A stretch of DNA of 34,955 nt from assembly GCA_031266935.1 (NCBI GenBank), contig JAISAC010000083.1, positions 1-34,955 on the forward strand. The letters run 5' to 3'. The translations under genes and the position numbers were made by a program. Of the stretch, positions 1 to 8,833 are shown one piece after another. This DNA is from Prevotellaceae bacterium (GTDB taxonomy: Bacteria > Bacteroidota > Bacteroidia > Bacteroidales > UBA932). Under the pieces are notes generated by a model. The model was not told where the DNA came from, searched no databases, and saw only the letters and a program-made list of their open reading frames with translations. Positions within the stretch are counted from its first letter, which is position 1. Every line of letters begins with the position of its first letter.

Positions 1-170
1 TTTATTAACCGTATGCTTTAGCATACGGAGCGGAGATGTGCGGATGCTCGCTTGTCCGGGCAGTCCCGCAGGGACGACACTTTATTAACCGTATGCTTTA
101 GCATACGGAGCGGAGATGCGCCGGAGATGCGCGGATGCTCGCTTGTCCGGGCAGTCCCGCAGGGACGACA
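1..170. repeat. Tandem pair of interspersed palindromic repeat units
   Basis: Two direct copies lie head to tail: 1-80 and 81-170. The second is longer because GGAGATGCGC is duplicated inside it. Each unit contains a perfect hairpin, CCGTATGCTTTAGCATACGG (9-28 and 89-108), and a second small palindrome, GTCCCGCAGGGAC, followed by GACAC or GACA. A 46-base stretch (63-108) recurs with one mismatch at 32960-33005, and degraded relatives lie around it. This is a dispersed repeat family, not a gene. It sits directly downstream of the rplQ terminator. Confidence 0.9.
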
Positions 171-181
171 ATTTTATTAAC

Positions 182-214
182 AAAAGGGCTACCCTGCCAT
201 AGGGTAGCCCTTTT
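182..214 (-). terminator. Intrinsic terminator of the ribosomal superoperon
   Basis: A perfect 14-bp stem (182-195 paired with 201-214) encloses a 5-nt loop and has an A/T run on both sides. On the minus strand it lies about 57 nt after the rplQ stop and reads into TTTTGTTAATAAAAT, as expected for a Rho-independent terminator. The symmetry means it could also stop plus-strand transcription. Confidence 0.85.
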
Positions 215-270
215 TGATTTTGGCAAAAATACAGCCGATGTTACCTGTAAAATCGCTGCATTCACAAAAG

Positions 271-789
271 CTACTCTGCTTCGGGTGCTTTTGGAGCCTC
301 CGCTACTTCCAGTACCGCTGCTACTTCTGCAACGGAAGCGGGTGCTTCCTCAGCCTTTTCCGAAGCTTTCTTTGCGCTGCGGCGAGTTGTTTTCTTTGTT
401 GCCGACTTTTTGGCTGCCCCGGTGTAGGTTTCGTTGAAGTCCACCAACTCTATCAGCGCCATTTCGGCAGCGTCGCCGTGCCGGAAGCCGATTTTCAAAA
501 TGCGCGTGTAGCCGCCGGGGCGCTGCCCCACCTTTTCGGCCACAGCGCTAAACAGCTCCTTCACGGCATACTTGTTTTTGAGGTAGGAGAATACCGTGCG
601 GCGCGAATGCGTCGTGTCGCTCTTGCCTTTGGTAATAAGCGGCTCTACGTAAACCCTCAGCTCCTTTGCTTTAGCTAGCGTGGTTTCTATGCGCTTATGC
701 ATAATGAGCGAGTTGGCAAGGTTGGCCAGCATTGACCTGCGATGCCCTGTTTTTACCCCTAAATGGTTGATTTTATTTCCGTGTCTCAT
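271..789 (-). CDS. rplQ: 50S ribosomal protein L17
   Basis: L17 is a large-subunit assembly and exit-tunnel-side protein. The start [11 protein letters not shown] and the blocks around [13 protein letters not shown] and [15 protein letters not shown] are diagnostic. At 172 residues it is longer than the roughly 120-residue core because of a C-terminal tail from about residue 124. The tail is first Lys/Thr/Ser-rich, then Ala/Glu/Pro-rich, and so probably disordered. It is the last gene of the operon, 9 nt after rpoA, and is followed by the hairpin terminator at 182-214. Confidence 0.97.
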   Translation of the reverse strand: MRHGNKINHLGVKTGHRRSMLANLANSLIMHKRIETTLAKAKELRVYVEPLITKGKSDTTHSRRTVFSYLKNKYAVKELFSAVAEKVGQRPGGYTRILKIGFRHGDAAEMALIELVDFNETYTGAAKKSATKKTTRRSAKKASEKAEEAPASVAEVAAVLEVAEAPKAPEAE

Positions 790-798
790 ATTTTCTCG

Positions 799-1794
799 TT
801 ACTCCTTGTCAAGTTTATACTTTGTAATATCCATACCGAAGTTCAGGTTCAGCTGTATCAACTTTTCGTCCAGCTCGGTAAGCGACTTTTTGCCAAAATT
901 GCGAAACTTCAGCAGGTCGTTACGCTGAAACCTTACCAGCTCTCCCAGCGTTTCCACTTCAGCGGTTTTGAGGCAGTTGAGCGCCCGCACCGACAGGTCG
1001 AGGTCTGTAAGCTTGGTTTTGAGCAGCTGGCGCATGTGCAGTATCTCTTCGTCAAAATCGTCGTTGGTAAACTTTTCCTCGTCGGTGTCAATCGTAATTT
1101 TTTCGTCGGAGAAAAGCGCAAAGTGGTGAATTAAAATCTTGGCCGCCTCCTTGAGGGCTTCCTTGGGGTGGATAGAGCCGTCGGTTGTTACCTCCAGCGT
1201 CAGCTTCTCGTAGTCGGTCTTTTGCTCCACGCGGTAGTTTTCTACGGCGTACTTTACGTTTTTTACCGGCGTATAGATAGAGTCAATAGCAATAAGGCCA
1301 ATCTCTGATCCCTCTTCTTTGTTTTCGTCTGCCGGAACGTAGCCGCGCCCCTTGCCGATGTTAAATTCCATCTGCAGCTTCACGTTAGGCTCCATGTTGC
1401 AGATAACCAAGTCGGAGTTCAGCACCTTAAAAACGGTCATGCTGTTCGAAAGCTGCTCTGCCTTGAGCTGCGTTTGCCCCGTAATGTTTATCTTGAAGCT
1501 TTCGGTTTCAGTGCCTTCGGCTACTTTTTTCAGCCTCACTTGCTTGAAGTTAAGGATAATTTCAACCATATCCTCAAGCACTCCCGGAATGGAGGCAAAT
1601 TCATGGTCAACCCCGTGAATTTTTACTGAGGTTATTGCGTAACCTTCCAACGATGATAGCAGCACGCGACGCAGCGCGTTTCCTACCGTCATGCCGTAAC
1701 CCGGCTCAAGCGGGCGAAACTCGAATTTACCGAACGTAGCGCTCGATTCGAGCATTATTACCTTATCGGGCTTTTGAAATGCTAATATTGCCAT
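799..1794 (-). CDS. rpoA: DNA-directed RNA polymerase subunit alpha
   Basis: The alpha subunit dimerises to nucleate RNA polymerase assembly and contacts promoter DNA and regulators. The N-terminal domain shows [11 protein letters not shown] (about residues 38-48). The C-terminal helix-hairpin-helix domain is at about 260-315 and includes [10 protein letters not shown] and [11 protein letters not shown]. The length, 331 residues, is normal. It lies between rpsD and rplQ, the standard alpha-operon position, with 57 nt to rpsD and 9 nt to rplQ. Confidence 0.98.
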   Translation of the reverse strand: MAILAFQKPDKVIMLESSATFGKFEFRPLEPGYGMTVGNALRRVLLSSLEGYAITSVKIHGVDHEFASIPGVLEDMVEIILNFKQVRLKKVAEGTETESFKINITGQTQLKAEQLSNSMTVFKVLNSDLVICNMEPNVKLQMEFNIGKGRGYVPADENKEEGSEIGLIAIDSIYTPVKNVKYAVENYRVEQKTDYEKLTLEVTTDGSIHPKEALKEAAKILIHHFALFSDEKITIDTDEEKFTNDDFDEEILHMRQLLKTKLTDLDLSVRALNCLKTAEVETLGELVRFQRNDLLKFRNFGKKSLTELDEKLIQLNLNFGMDITKYKLDKE

Positions 1795-1851
1795 AATACT
1801 TTTTCCTTTAATTCCCCACTAAAATACAGGGCTTCGCTTATAAATATTTTG

Positions 1852-2460
1852 CTATTTAGAGTACAGCTCCACGATGAGCTGCTCATTTACAACTTCCGGA
1901 ATATCGGTACGCTCCGGTTTGTTAAGAAATTTCCCGCTCAGCGTATTGCTATCCCACTCCATCCACGAAAAGCGGCTGGAGCGCGAGCCTCCGCAGGTTT
2001 CCTGAATAACTTCAAGGCTTTTCGATTTTTCGCGAACGCCCACAACATCGCCTTCTTTGAGGATAACAGAGGGTATGTTGCAAACCTTGTCGTTGAGCAT
2101 AATGTGCCGGTGACCTACCAGCTGACGTGCTGCCGCCCGGCTGGGGGCAATGCCAAGGCGAAAAACCACGTTATCTAACCGGCTCTCAAGGAGCTGCAGC
2201 AGGTTGTCGCCCTTACGCCCTTTCATGCGCGACGCTTTCTCGAACAAGTTGCGGAACTGCCGCTCCAGCAGGCCGTACGTATATTTCAATTTTTGCTTTT
2301 CGGTCAGCTGAATACCGTACTCCGATACTTTTTTACGCTTCTTGGCCAAACCGTGCTGCCCGGGAGGATAGTTTTTTTTCTCGTATGCTTTATCCGCACC
2401 GTAAATAGGCGAGCCAAACTTACGTGCAATTTTGGTTGTTGGTCCTGTATATCTTGCCAT
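1852..2460 (-). CDS. rpsD: 30S ribosomal protein S4
   Basis: S4 is a primary 16S rRNA binder that nucleates small-subunit assembly and acts in decoding fidelity. Evidence is the start [16 protein letters not shown], the KNYPPGQHG block, and the S4 RNA-binding domain ([25 protein letters not shown], shown here only as its family signature). The length, 202 residues, is normal. The N-terminal cysteine cluster of zinc-binding S4 proteins is absent, so this is the C-minus form. It follows rpsK after a 48-nt spacer. Confidence 0.98.
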   Translation of the reverse strand: MARYTGPTTKIARKFGSPIYGADKAYEKKNYPPGQHGLAKKRKKVSEYGIQLTEKQKLKYTYGLLERQFRNLFEKASRMKGRKGDNLLQLLESRLDNVVFRLGIAPSRAAARQLVGHRHIMLNDKVCNIPSVILKEGDVVGVREKSKSLEVIQETCGGSRSSRFSWMEWDSNTLSGKFLNKPERTDIPEVVNEQLIVELYSK

Positions 2461-2508
2461 TTTAGTTTAAATTACTTTAAATTACTTGCTGTCAACTATT
2501 CTCACACA

Positions 2509-2898
2509 TTAAACCCTTCTCCGTCCTTTTGGACGACAACCATTATGGGGAACCGGCGTAACATCTACAATTTCGGTAACCTCAATACCGGCAGAGTGGA
2601 TGGTACGCATAGCCGATTCCCGGCCTGCCCCCGGACCTTTCACGTAGGCTCTTACTTTGCGCAGCCCCAAGTCGTAGGCTACCTTTGCGCAGTCGTTGGC
2701 AGCCGTTTGCGCGGCGTAGGGCGTGTTCTTCTTTGAACCGCGAAAACCCATCTTGCCTGCCGACGACCAGCTGATGGCCTGGCCATCGGCGTTGGTTAAC
2801 GTAATGATAATGTTATTGAAAGTGGAGGTGATATGGACTTCGCCAATTGCCTCAACCTTCACAATCCGCTTTTTTGTCGTTCCTGGTTTTTTTGCCAT
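2509..2898 (-). CDS. rpsK: 30S ribosomal protein S11
   Basis: S11 lines the platform and E-site side of the small subunit. Diagnostic blocks are [37 protein letters not shown] and the basic end [12 protein letters not shown]. The length, 129 residues, is normal. It starts 135 nt after the rpsM stop. That spacer contains an A/T-rich heptad array just upstream of the start codon and a G/C-rich imperfect palindrome further 5'. Confidence 0.98.
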   Translation of the reverse strand: MAKKPGTTKKRIVKVEAIGEVHITSTFNNIIITLTNADGQAISWSSAGKMGFRGSKKNTPYAAQTAANDCAKVAYDLGLRKVRAYVKGPGAGRESAMRTIHSAGIEVTEIVDVTPVPHNGCRPKGRRRV

Positions 2899-2906
2899 TG
2901 CTTAAA

Positions 2907-3033
2907 AATTTCAAATTTCAAATTGCAAAACTCAAATTGTAGCCCTCTCCCCCACCCTAACGCCGCTTGCGGTTCCGCTTTTCGGGGGCAAGCTTCGGCA
3001 GCTCATCGGGCAGGGCTATCGGTTACTTGCTGC
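2907..3033. repeat. rpsM-rpsK spacer with A/T heptads and a GC-rich palindromic segment
   Basis: From 2907 to about 2938 the spacer consists of degenerate TTTCAAA-like heptads (TTCAAAT repeated, then TGCAAAA and CTCAAAT). This becomes an A-rich, unstructured region just 5' of rpsK on the minus strand. From about 2941 to 3010 there is a C/G-rich stretch with self-complementary pieces (CCGCTTGC and GCAAGC, CCCCCA and GGGGG) that looks like an inserted palindromic element. No coding potential is seen. Confidence 0.55.
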
Positions 3034-3414
3034 TTACTTCGTTGCCTTTTTCTTATTAGCTACGGTTTTCTTTTTACCTTTTCGCGTACGGGCGTTGTTC
3101 TTGGTGCTTTGCCCGCGCACAGGCAACCCCAAACGGTGACGGATACCGCGGTAGCAGCCAATATCCATAAGCCGCTTGATGCTCAGCTGCACAACGGTGC
3201 GCAGCTCGCCCTCGAGCTTGTATCCGCCCTGCTGAATAGCGTTACGAATTGCCGTTTCCTGAGCATCCGTCCAGTCCTTCACCTTCACATCGCAGCTAAC
3301 GCCGGCGGTTTCCAAAATTTTGCGCGAGGTGCTGCGGCCAATGCCGTAGATGTAAGTAAGACCTATCTCTCCCCGCTTGTTTTTCGGTAAATCAATACCT
3401 GAAATACGTGCCAT
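3034..3414 (-). CDS. rpsM: 30S ribosomal protein S13
   Basis: S13 sits in the head of the 30S subunit and contacts the 50S subunit and P-site tRNA. The N-terminus [16 protein letters not shown], the [14 protein letters not shown] helix-two-turn-helix region and the Arg/Lys-rich tail after [18 protein letters not shown] identify it. An upstream in-frame ATG at 3465 would add 17 residues. The family alignment favours the ATG at 3414, which gives 126 residues. The gene lies 87 nt after rpmJ, in standard order. Confidence 0.97.
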   Translation of the reverse strand: MARISGIDLPKNKRGEIGLTYIYGIGRSTSRKILETAGVSCDVKVKDWTDAQETAIRNAIQQGGYKLEGELRTVVQLSIKRLMDIGCYRGIRHRLGLPVRGQSTKNNARTRKGKKKTVANKKKATK

Positions 3415-3501
3415 ATTTTTATATACTGTTTGTTTACTGTTGAGCTTGCTAACTATAAGCAGCATAAATCTTTATATGCTATACTTTTTACATGCTATAT
3501 C

Positions 3502-3618
3502 TTACCCCTGTCGCATTTTGAATTTCGGGGTTTTCTTGCAAATAACGTACAAACGGCCTTTGCGCTTTACAATTTTGCAATCTTCGCTACGCTTTTTGAT
3601 GGATGCTCTTACTTTCAT
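3502..3618 (-). CDS. rpmJ: 50S ribosomal protein L36 (partly cysteine-free form)
   Basis: This 38-codon gene begins [20 protein letters not shown] and ends PKFKMRQG, the hallmark of L36, a small protein of the large-subunit stalk base. The position between infA and rpsM is the universal one. Zinc-binding L36 uses Cys11, Cys14, Cys27 and His33. Here position 11 is Ser and position 33 is Phe, while Cys14 and Cys27 remain. Two ligands are insufficient for the classical zinc ribbon, so the protein probably folds without zinc (inference). The spacer upstream carries ATTCAAA-like repeats. Confidence 0.96.
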   Translation of the reverse strand: MKVRASIKKRSEDCKIVKRKGRLYVICKKTPKFKMRQG

Positions 3619-3661
3619 TTTTTCACAATTCAAAATTCAATAACTCAAAAAAAATTTAAAC

Positions 3662-3880
3662 TCATTTATATCGGAACGTTATTCGCCCTTTCGACAGGTC
3701 ATAAGGTGTCATCTCTATGCGCACCTTGTCGCCGGGCAAAATTTTGATGTAGTGCATGCGCATTTTCCCCGAAATATGCGCCGTTATCACGTGCCCGTTG
3801 TCCAGCTCCACGCGAAACATAGCGTTAGAAAGCGCTTCTACGATAACTCCATCTCGTTCTATGGCGGTTTGTTTTGCCAT
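3662..3880 (-). CDS. infA: Translation initiation factor IF-1
   Basis: IF-1 is an OB-fold protein that occupies the 30S A site during initiation. [48 protein letters not shown] and [11 protein letters not shown] match the family along its full length of 72 residues. It starts 3 nt after the map stop codon, which suggests translational coupling, and precedes rpmJ by 43 nt. Confidence 0.98.
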   Translation of the reverse strand: MAKQTAIERDGVIVEALSNAMFRVELDNGHVITAHISGKMRMHYIKILPGDKVRIEMTPYDLSKGRITFRYK

Positions 3881-3883
3881 CTG

Positions 3884-4687
3884 TTATATCATGTTTCCTT
3901 TTTGTTTTAAAACTTCCTCCACGTACTCAAACGTAGTTAAAATATCCGGCTGCTCTTTGCCCACCGCCACCGCATACTCAAAATGCGCCGAGAGCTTGCG
4001 GTCTTTGGTGCGGATAGTCCAGCCGTCCTTTTCCTGTACAACATCGCGTACGCCCATATTTATCATGGGTTCTATGCAAATGGTCATGCCTTTAATGAGC
4101 TTTTTTCCGGAGCCCCGCCGCCCATAGTTGGGTACGCCTGGTTTTTCGTGCATTTTGGTTCCTATGCCATGCCCCTCCATTTCGCGCACCACAGCGTAGC
4201 CTGCTTTCTCCACGTAGCTCTGCACGGCAAACGAAATATCGCCAATACGCTTGCCCTCCACCGCCTGCGCCGCGCCCTGCTTCAGGCTTTCCTTGGTAGC
4301 GTGCAGCAGCCGCATGGCGCTTTCGCTCACGTTGCCCACCGCAAAGGTATATGCCGAATCGCCCACGTAACCTTTCATGCGCGTACCGCAGTCAACCGAC
4401 ACAATGTCGCCGTCGCGCAGCGCGTAGCTGCTGGGAACACCGTGTATCACCACGTCGTTGATGGAGATGCACAGGGTATTGGGAAACCCATCGTAGCCCA
4501 GAAACCCCGGCTCTGCACCGTGATCGCGAATAAACTGCTCTGCGATTTTGTCCAGCTGCAAGCCTGTAACCCCCGGAGCAATATGCTTTGCCAGCTCGGC
4601 CAGCGTACGCGACACCAGCTGGTTATTTTCACGAAGCAGCTCAATCTCCTCGGCGTTTTTTACTAATCCCATTTTCCTAAAGAACAT
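3884..4687 (-). CDS. map: Type I methionine aminopeptidase
   Basis: It removes the initiator methionine from nascent proteins in the cytoplasm using a dinuclear metal centre. All five ligands are present: Asp99, Asp110, His173, Glu206 and Glu237. Each is offset by two from the E. coli numbering. The catalytic-pocket His is at 82 (VIHGVP). The length, 267 residues, is normal. An alternative start at Met6 (4672) is preceded by AGGA and is also plausible. It lies between secY and infA, as in many bacteria. Confidence 0.97.
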   Translation of the reverse strand: MFFRKMGLVKNAEEIELLRENNQLVSRTLAELAKHIAPGVTGLQLDKIAEQFIRDHGAEPGFLGYDGFPNTLCISINDVVIHGVPSSYALRDGDIVSVDCGTRMKGYVGDSAYTFAVGNVSESAMRLLHATKESLKQGAAQAVEGKRIGDISFAVQSYVEKAGYAVVREMEGHGIGTKMHEKPGVPNYGRRGSGKKLIKGMTICIEPMINMGVRDVVQEKDGWTIRTKDRKLSAHFEYAVAVGKEQPDILTTFEYVEEVLKQKGNMI

Positions 4688-4734
4688 TTCCGGATTTTTA
4701 ATTCATAACTTTCGTCGCACAATTATGAACAAGC

Positions 4735-6057
4735 CTACACTCCGCTCCTGCCTTTCAGGCGTCCTGTCTTCATAAGGCCGTCGTAGTGGCGCGAAAGGAG
4801 ATGGCTCTCAATTTGTTGCAGCGTATCAAGTATTACGCCCACCAAAATCAGCAGCGACGTCCCCCCAAAAAAGCGCGCAAACTGGTTGCTAACGCCAAGA
4901 AAGTTCATGGCAATGGCCGGCAGAATAGCCACCAAGGCCAAAAAGATAGAGCCGGGTAGCGTAATGCGCGACATTACGCTGTCAATGTACTCTGCGGTTT
5001 TTTTGCCCGGCTTAACGCCCGGAATAAAGCCGCCGTTCTTCTTCATATCCTCCGCCATGTTGGTGGGGTTAATCGTTATCGCCGTGTAGGCATACGTAAA
5101 CCCTACCACCAGCAAGCCAAACAGCAGGTTGTGCCAAAAACCCGTATAGTTGGAGAGCGCTATGCCAATGGCGGTGGTTGCCTCAAACTGCGAAAACAGC
5201 ATGGGCAGGAACATGAACGCCTGCGCAAAGATGATGGGCATTACGCCTGCAGCATTTATCTTGAGCGGTATGTACTGGCGAACGCCTCCGTACTGCTTGT
5301 TGCCCACAATGCGCTTGGCGTACTGCACGGGTATCCTGCGCACACCCTGCACCAGCGCAATCGTAGCAACAAATACCAAAAACAGGAAGACCATTTCGAC
5401 CACAAACATTATCAACCCGCCGGCATGTTGCGAAACGCGCGACCCCCACTCGGACACTACGGCAAAGGGCAAATCGGCAATAATACCTACCATGATGATA
5501 ATGGAGATACCGTTACCCAAGCCTTTGTCGGTGATGCGCTCGCCAAGCCACATGATGAACATGGTGCCGGACATGAGGACAATCGTTGCAAAAATGGTGA
5601 AGTAAACGCCCTTTATCAGGAAAGCCGCCTCCGGCAGCCTTGCATGCAGGTTGGCCAAATACGCCGGCGCCTGAAGGCACAAAATGAGAATGGTCAGGTA
5701 GCGCGTAATCTGGTTCAGCTTGCGGCGTCCGCTTTCACCCTCGCGCTGCAGGCGCTGAAAGTAGGGTACCATCATCCCCATGAGCTGCACCACAATGGAG
5801 GCCGAAATGTAGGGCATTACCCCCAGGCCAAAAATTGCGGCGTTGCCAAAGGCGCCTCCCGAAAACATGTTGAGCAACCCTACCAAACCCTCGCTGGCCT
5901 GGCTTTGCAGCTCGGCTAACATTGATGGGTTAATACCCGGAATAACCACATAGCAGCCAAACCTGAAAACAAGTATCAAGCCCAAAGTGTAAAGAATTCG
6001 CTTTCTAAGATCCTCTATCTTAAAAATATTCCTTATCGTTTCTATAAACTTTTTCAT
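4735..6057 (-). CDS. secY: Protein translocase channel subunit SecY
   Basis: SecY is the ten-helix inner-membrane channel for Sec-dependent export and membrane insertion. Hydrophobic segments occur throughout. The family blocks PYISASIVVQL, REGESGRRKLNQITRYL, GVRRIPVQYAKR and PLKINAAGVMPIIFA are clear, and so is the C-terminal cytosolic segment near SHLLSRHYDGLMK. The length, 440 residues, is normal. It follows rplO, the standard end of the spc operon. Confidence 0.98.
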   Translation of the reverse strand: MKKFIETIRNIFKIEDLRKRILYTLGLILVFRFGCYVVIPGINPSMLAELQSQASEGLVGLLNMFSGGAFGNAAIFGLGVMPYISASIVVQLMGMMVPYFQRLQREGESGRRKLNQITRYLTILILCLQAPAYLANLHARLPEAAFLIKGVYFTIFATIVLMSGTMFIMWLGERITDKGLGNGISIIIMVGIIADLPFAVVSEWGSRVSQHAGGLIMFVVEMVFLFLVFVATIALVQGVRRIPVQYAKRIVGNKQYGGVRQYIPLKINAAGVMPIIFAQAFMFLPMLFSQFEATTAIGIALSNYTGFWHNLLFGLLVVGFTYAYTAITINPTNMAEDMKKNGGFIPGVKPGKKTAEYIDSVMSRITLPGSIFLALVAILPAIAMNFLGVSNQFARFFGGTSLLILVGVILDTLQQIESHLLSRHYDGLMKTGRLKGRSGV

Positions 6058-6122
6058 CGTTACTTAAAAACTATTATTACCTCAAAAATGAAGGTATATC
6101 TATGTGGTTATTATTTTTTCTC

Positions 6123-6569
6123 TTAAAGCTTAATGGCTTTACCTTCTTTTGCTTCAATAGCGGCAATAGCCGATTTTGAAAAGGCGTGAGCCGTAACCTC
6201 CAGCGCGGCTTTCAGCTCACCCTGCCCAAGTATTTTTACCAAATCTCTCTTCGAGGCCAGCCCAAAGCTTATCAGCGTATCAACGTCAACGACGCTTGCG
6301 CCTGTCCTCTCGGCAAGCGCCTGCAAGGTGTAAAGGTTGATAGCCTTGTACTCAACACGGTTAACGTTCTTGAAGCCAAATTTGGGGAGGCGGCGCTGCA
6401 GCGGCATCTGGCCTCCTTCAAAACCCAGCTTGCGCGAGTATCCCGAGCGCGATTGCGCCCCGTTGAGGCCGCGCGTCGAAGTACCTCCGCGCCCCGAACC
6501 TTCACCACGACCAATGCGCTTCTCTTTATGCGTTGAACCCGCTGTCGGGGTCAAGTTATGTAATTCCAT
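6123..6569 (-). CDS. rplO: 50S ribosomal protein L15
   Basis: L15 is a late-assembly large-subunit protein. The glycine/arginine-rich N-terminus ([17 protein letters not shown]), the [18 protein letters not shown] block and the C-terminal globular domain identify it. The length, 148 residues, is normal. It lies between rpmD and secY, and the 30-nt spacer 5' of its start is A/T-rich with ATTCGAA/TTCAAAA motifs. Confidence 0.97.
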   Translation of the reverse strand: MELHNLTPTAGSTHKEKRIGRGEGSGRGGTSTRGLNGAQSRSGYSRKLGFEGGQMPLQRRLPKFGFKNVNRVEYKAINLYTLQALAERTGASVVDVDTLISFGLASKRDLVKILGQGELKAALEVTAHAFSKSAIAAIEAKEGKAIKL

Positions 6570-6599
6570 AGCAATTATCTAAATTTTGAATTCGAAATT

Positions 6600-6845
6600 C
6601 TAAACTTCTTCTACTTTTTCTTCCACCTTTACCGCTTCTGCTTCCCTTTCTTCTACCTTTTCCACCTTTACCTCTTCCACCTTTACCAGGTGGCTCACAG
6701 CCTTTATCATACCTCTCAGCACCGGACTTTCCTCGCGCTCTGTAGCGCGATTTATTTTGCCCAACTTGAGGCTCTTGAGCGTGGCTTTTTGCTTATCGTT
6801 GCTGCCTATCTGGCTGCGCACCTGCGTAATTTTGAGTACTGCCAT
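6600..6845 (-). CDS. rpmD: 50S ribosomal protein L30 with acidic C-terminal tail
   Basis: Residues 1-58 (MAVLKITQVRSQIG through VSHLVKVEEV) are a complete L30 with the expected GKINR and RGMIKAV segments. The family normally ends near residue 60. Here about 22 further residues form a Val/Glu/Lys repeat (KVEKVEE, AVKVEEKVEEV), which is unusual for a basic rRNA-binding protein. The gene lies between rpsE and rplO. The tail is encoded by a repetitive A/G-rich stretch on the minus strand, so repeat expansion may have lengthened the gene (inference). Confidence 0.96.
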   Translation of the reverse strand: MAVLKITQVRSQIGSNDKQKATLKSLKLGKINRATEREESPVLRGMIKAVSHLVKVEEVKVEKVEEREAEAVKVEEKVEEV

Positions 6846-6865
6846 TTCTTTTTCCCTCCGTTGTT

Positions 6866-7387
6866 TTATCCGTTAAATACTTTGTTTACCGATATGCCGC
6901 GCAGGTTGGCCACTGTGTTGGCGTCGCGCAGCTGCAGCAGAGCGTTTACCGTAGCCTTCACTAAGTTGTGCGGATTTGACGAGCCTTTCGACTTTGCCAG
7001 CACGTCGTGAATACCCACGCTCTCAAACACTGCGCGCATGGCGCCGCCGGCCTTCACCCCCGTACCGGGCGCCGCGGGGCGCATGTAAACGCGCGCGCCG
7101 CCAAATTTTGCTACCTGCTCGTGAGGAATGGTACCCTTGTGCACCGGAACTTTCACCAGATTCTTTTTGGCGTCTTCAATGCCCTTGCTAACGGCAATCG
7201 AAACTTCGTTTGCCTTACCAAGGCCATAGCCAACGATACCGTTTTCGTTGCCCACCACCACAATTGCAGCAAAGCTGAAGTGGCGACCACCTTTGGTTAC
7301 CTTAGTTACGCGCTCAACGGCTACCAACCTGTCAATGAGGTTAAGGTCTGTTGTCTTTACTTTTCTTATGTTTGAATTTTCTGCCAT
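6866..7387 (-). CDS. rpsE: 30S ribosomal protein S5
   Basis: S5 is a decoding-fidelity protein at the mRNA entry channel. The double-stranded-RNA-binding-like N-terminal domain ([19 protein letters not shown]), [10 protein letters not shown], and the C-terminal [16 protein letters not shown] and [12 protein letters not shown] blocks are clear. The length, 173 residues, is normal. It starts 7 nt after the rplR stop, in standard spc order. Confidence 0.98.
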   Translation of the reverse strand: MAENSNIRKVKTTDLNLIDRLVAVERVTKVTKGGRHFSFAAIVVVGNENGIVGYGLGKANEVSIAVSKGIEDAKKNLVKVPVHKGTIPHEQVAKFGGARVYMRPAAPGTGVKAGGAMRAVFESVGIHDVLAKSKGSSNPHNLVKATVNALLQLRDANTVANLRGISVNKVFNG

Positions 7388-7394
7388 ACGATTT

Positions 7395-7769
7395 TTAGAA
7401 TTTTAGTCCACCCTCACGAGCGGCCTCGGCTACACATTTTACTCTCCCGTGGTACAAGAAACCGTTGCGGTCAAATACGACCTCCTTAATGCCTTTCTCA
7501 AGCGAGCGCTCGGCGGCAATTTTGCCTATTACCTTAGCAGCCTCCTGCTTGGTTTTTCCTTTTACCTGCTCAACCACCGATTTCTCAATGGAGCTTGCTG
7601 CCAGCAGGGTTGCTCCCTGGCCGTTGCAAGCCGTATCGTCGATGAGCTGAACGTAGATTTGGTCGTTGCTGCGGTACACCGACAGGCGCGGACGACTGGC
7701 CGTACCGTGAACAACCTTACGAATACGGTATTTGATACGCTGCCTTCTTTCTGTTTTTGATAGTGCCAT
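7395..7769 (-). CDS. rplR: 50S ribosomal protein L18
   Basis: L18 carries 5S rRNA into the central protuberance together with L5. The basic N-terminus [35 protein letters not shown] and the C-terminal [25 protein letters not shown] match the family. The length, 124 residues, is only slightly above the usual 115-120. It lies between rplF (18-nt gap) and rpsE. Confidence 0.98.
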   Translation of the reverse strand: MALSKTERRQRIKYRIRKVVHGTASRPRLSVYRSNDQIYVQLIDDTACNGQGATLLAASSIEKSVVEQVKGKTKQEAAKVIGKIAAERSLEKGIKEVVFDRNGFLYHGRVKCVAEAAREGGLKF

Positions 7770-7787
7770 TTTTTTATTCCCTCCTGC

Positions 7788-8348
7788 TTATTTAGACGCC
7801 GCCGATTTACCGGCCTTACGGCGAATTACTTCGCCTACAAACTTAATACCTTTACCCTTATACGGCTCGGGCTTGCGCAGCGAGCGTATTTTTGCGGCAA
7901 CATGACCCACCAGCTGCTTATCAATGGATTTCAGCGTAAGGCGAGGGCTTTCGCCTTTCTTTACAGGTATGGCTTCGGCTTTGATTTCCTTGGGCAGCAT
8001 CAGGTGAATTTCGTGCGAAAAGCCAAGGCTGAACTCTACTACCTGCCCTTTCACCTCAACCTTGTAGCCTACGCCCACCAGCTCCTGCTCAATGGTATAG
8101 CCCGCAGATACGCCTACCACCATGTTGTTGATGAGCGCCCGGTACAAGCCGTGCATTGAGCGGTGGCGCGGCTGGTCGGTGGGGCGCGTTACTTTTACTT
8201 GACCATCCTCTACGGCTACGGAGATATCCTTATCTACCGCCTGCTTCAGCTCGCCAAGAGGTCCTTTAACCACAACCACATTACCCGCGTCAACCGTTAC
8301 GGTAACGCCTTGTGGCAGGTTTACAGGCAATTTTCCTATTCGTGACAT
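7788..8348 (-). CDS. rplF: 50S ribosomal protein L6
   Basis: L6 lies near the GTPase-associated region of the large subunit and has two repeated alpha/beta domains. MSRIGKLPVNLPQGVTV, the VKGPLGEL motif and the C-terminal signature PEPYKGKGIKFVGEVIRRK are diagnostic. The length, 186 residues, is normal. It starts 29 nt after the rpsH stop. Confidence 0.98.
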   Translation of the reverse strand: MSRIGKLPVNLPQGVTVTVDAGNVVVVKGPLGELKQAVDKDISVAVEDGQVKVTRPTDQPRHRSMHGLYRALINNMVVGVSAGYTIEQELVGVGYKVEVKGQVVEFSLGFSHEIHLMLPKEIKAEAIPVKKGESPRLTLKSIDKQLVGHVAAKIRSLRKPEPYKGKGIKFVGEVIRRKAGKSAASK

Positions 8349-8377
8349 TTAATCTTACTGTTAATTTACAAATTAGC

Positions 8378-8773
8378 TTAATATATATAGCAAAGAACTT
8401 CGCCGCCAACATTTTGCAGGCGCGCCTCCTTATCGGTCATCAAGCCTTTGGAGGTAGAGAGGATGGCGATACCCAGGCCGTTCAGCACGGCAGGCATGGT
8501 ACGTACGCCGGCGTAGCGGCGCAACCCCGACGTGCTGATGCGCTTCAGCCCTTTGATGGCAGAGCGCTTGCTCTCGGGGTGGTACTTGAGCGCAATCTTA
8601 ATGCTGCCCACAGCGCCTTCTTCTATAAACTTGTAACTCAAAATGTAGCCCTTTTCATGAAGAATACGGGTTATCTCCTTTTTGATGTTGGAAGCGGGTA
8701 TTTCCACTACCTTGTGCCCCGCCTTGATGGCGTTGCGGATTCTTGTTAAAAAATCTGCTATTGGATCAGTCAT
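8378..8773 (-). CDS. rpsH: 30S ribosomal protein S8
   Basis: S8 binds the central domain of 16S rRNA. The start [20 protein letters not shown], the [13 protein letters not shown] block and the end [22 protein letters not shown] are typical. The length, 131 residues, is normal. Its usual upstream neighbour is rpsN, but here a foreign 183-codon gene lies between them, 60 nt upstream of rpsH. Confidence 0.98.
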   Translation of the reverse strand: MTDPIADFLTRIRNAIKAGHKVVEIPASNIKKEITRILHEKGYILSYKFIEEGAVGSIKIALKYHPESKRSAIKGLKRISTSGLRRYAGVRTMPAVLNGLGIAILSTSKGLMTDKEARLQNVGGEVLCYIY

Positions 8774-8833
8774 TTTTGTTGGTTTTTAGTTTCAGCGCTC
8801 ATTGCGCCCGATATCCAAATTAACTATTGTTGA

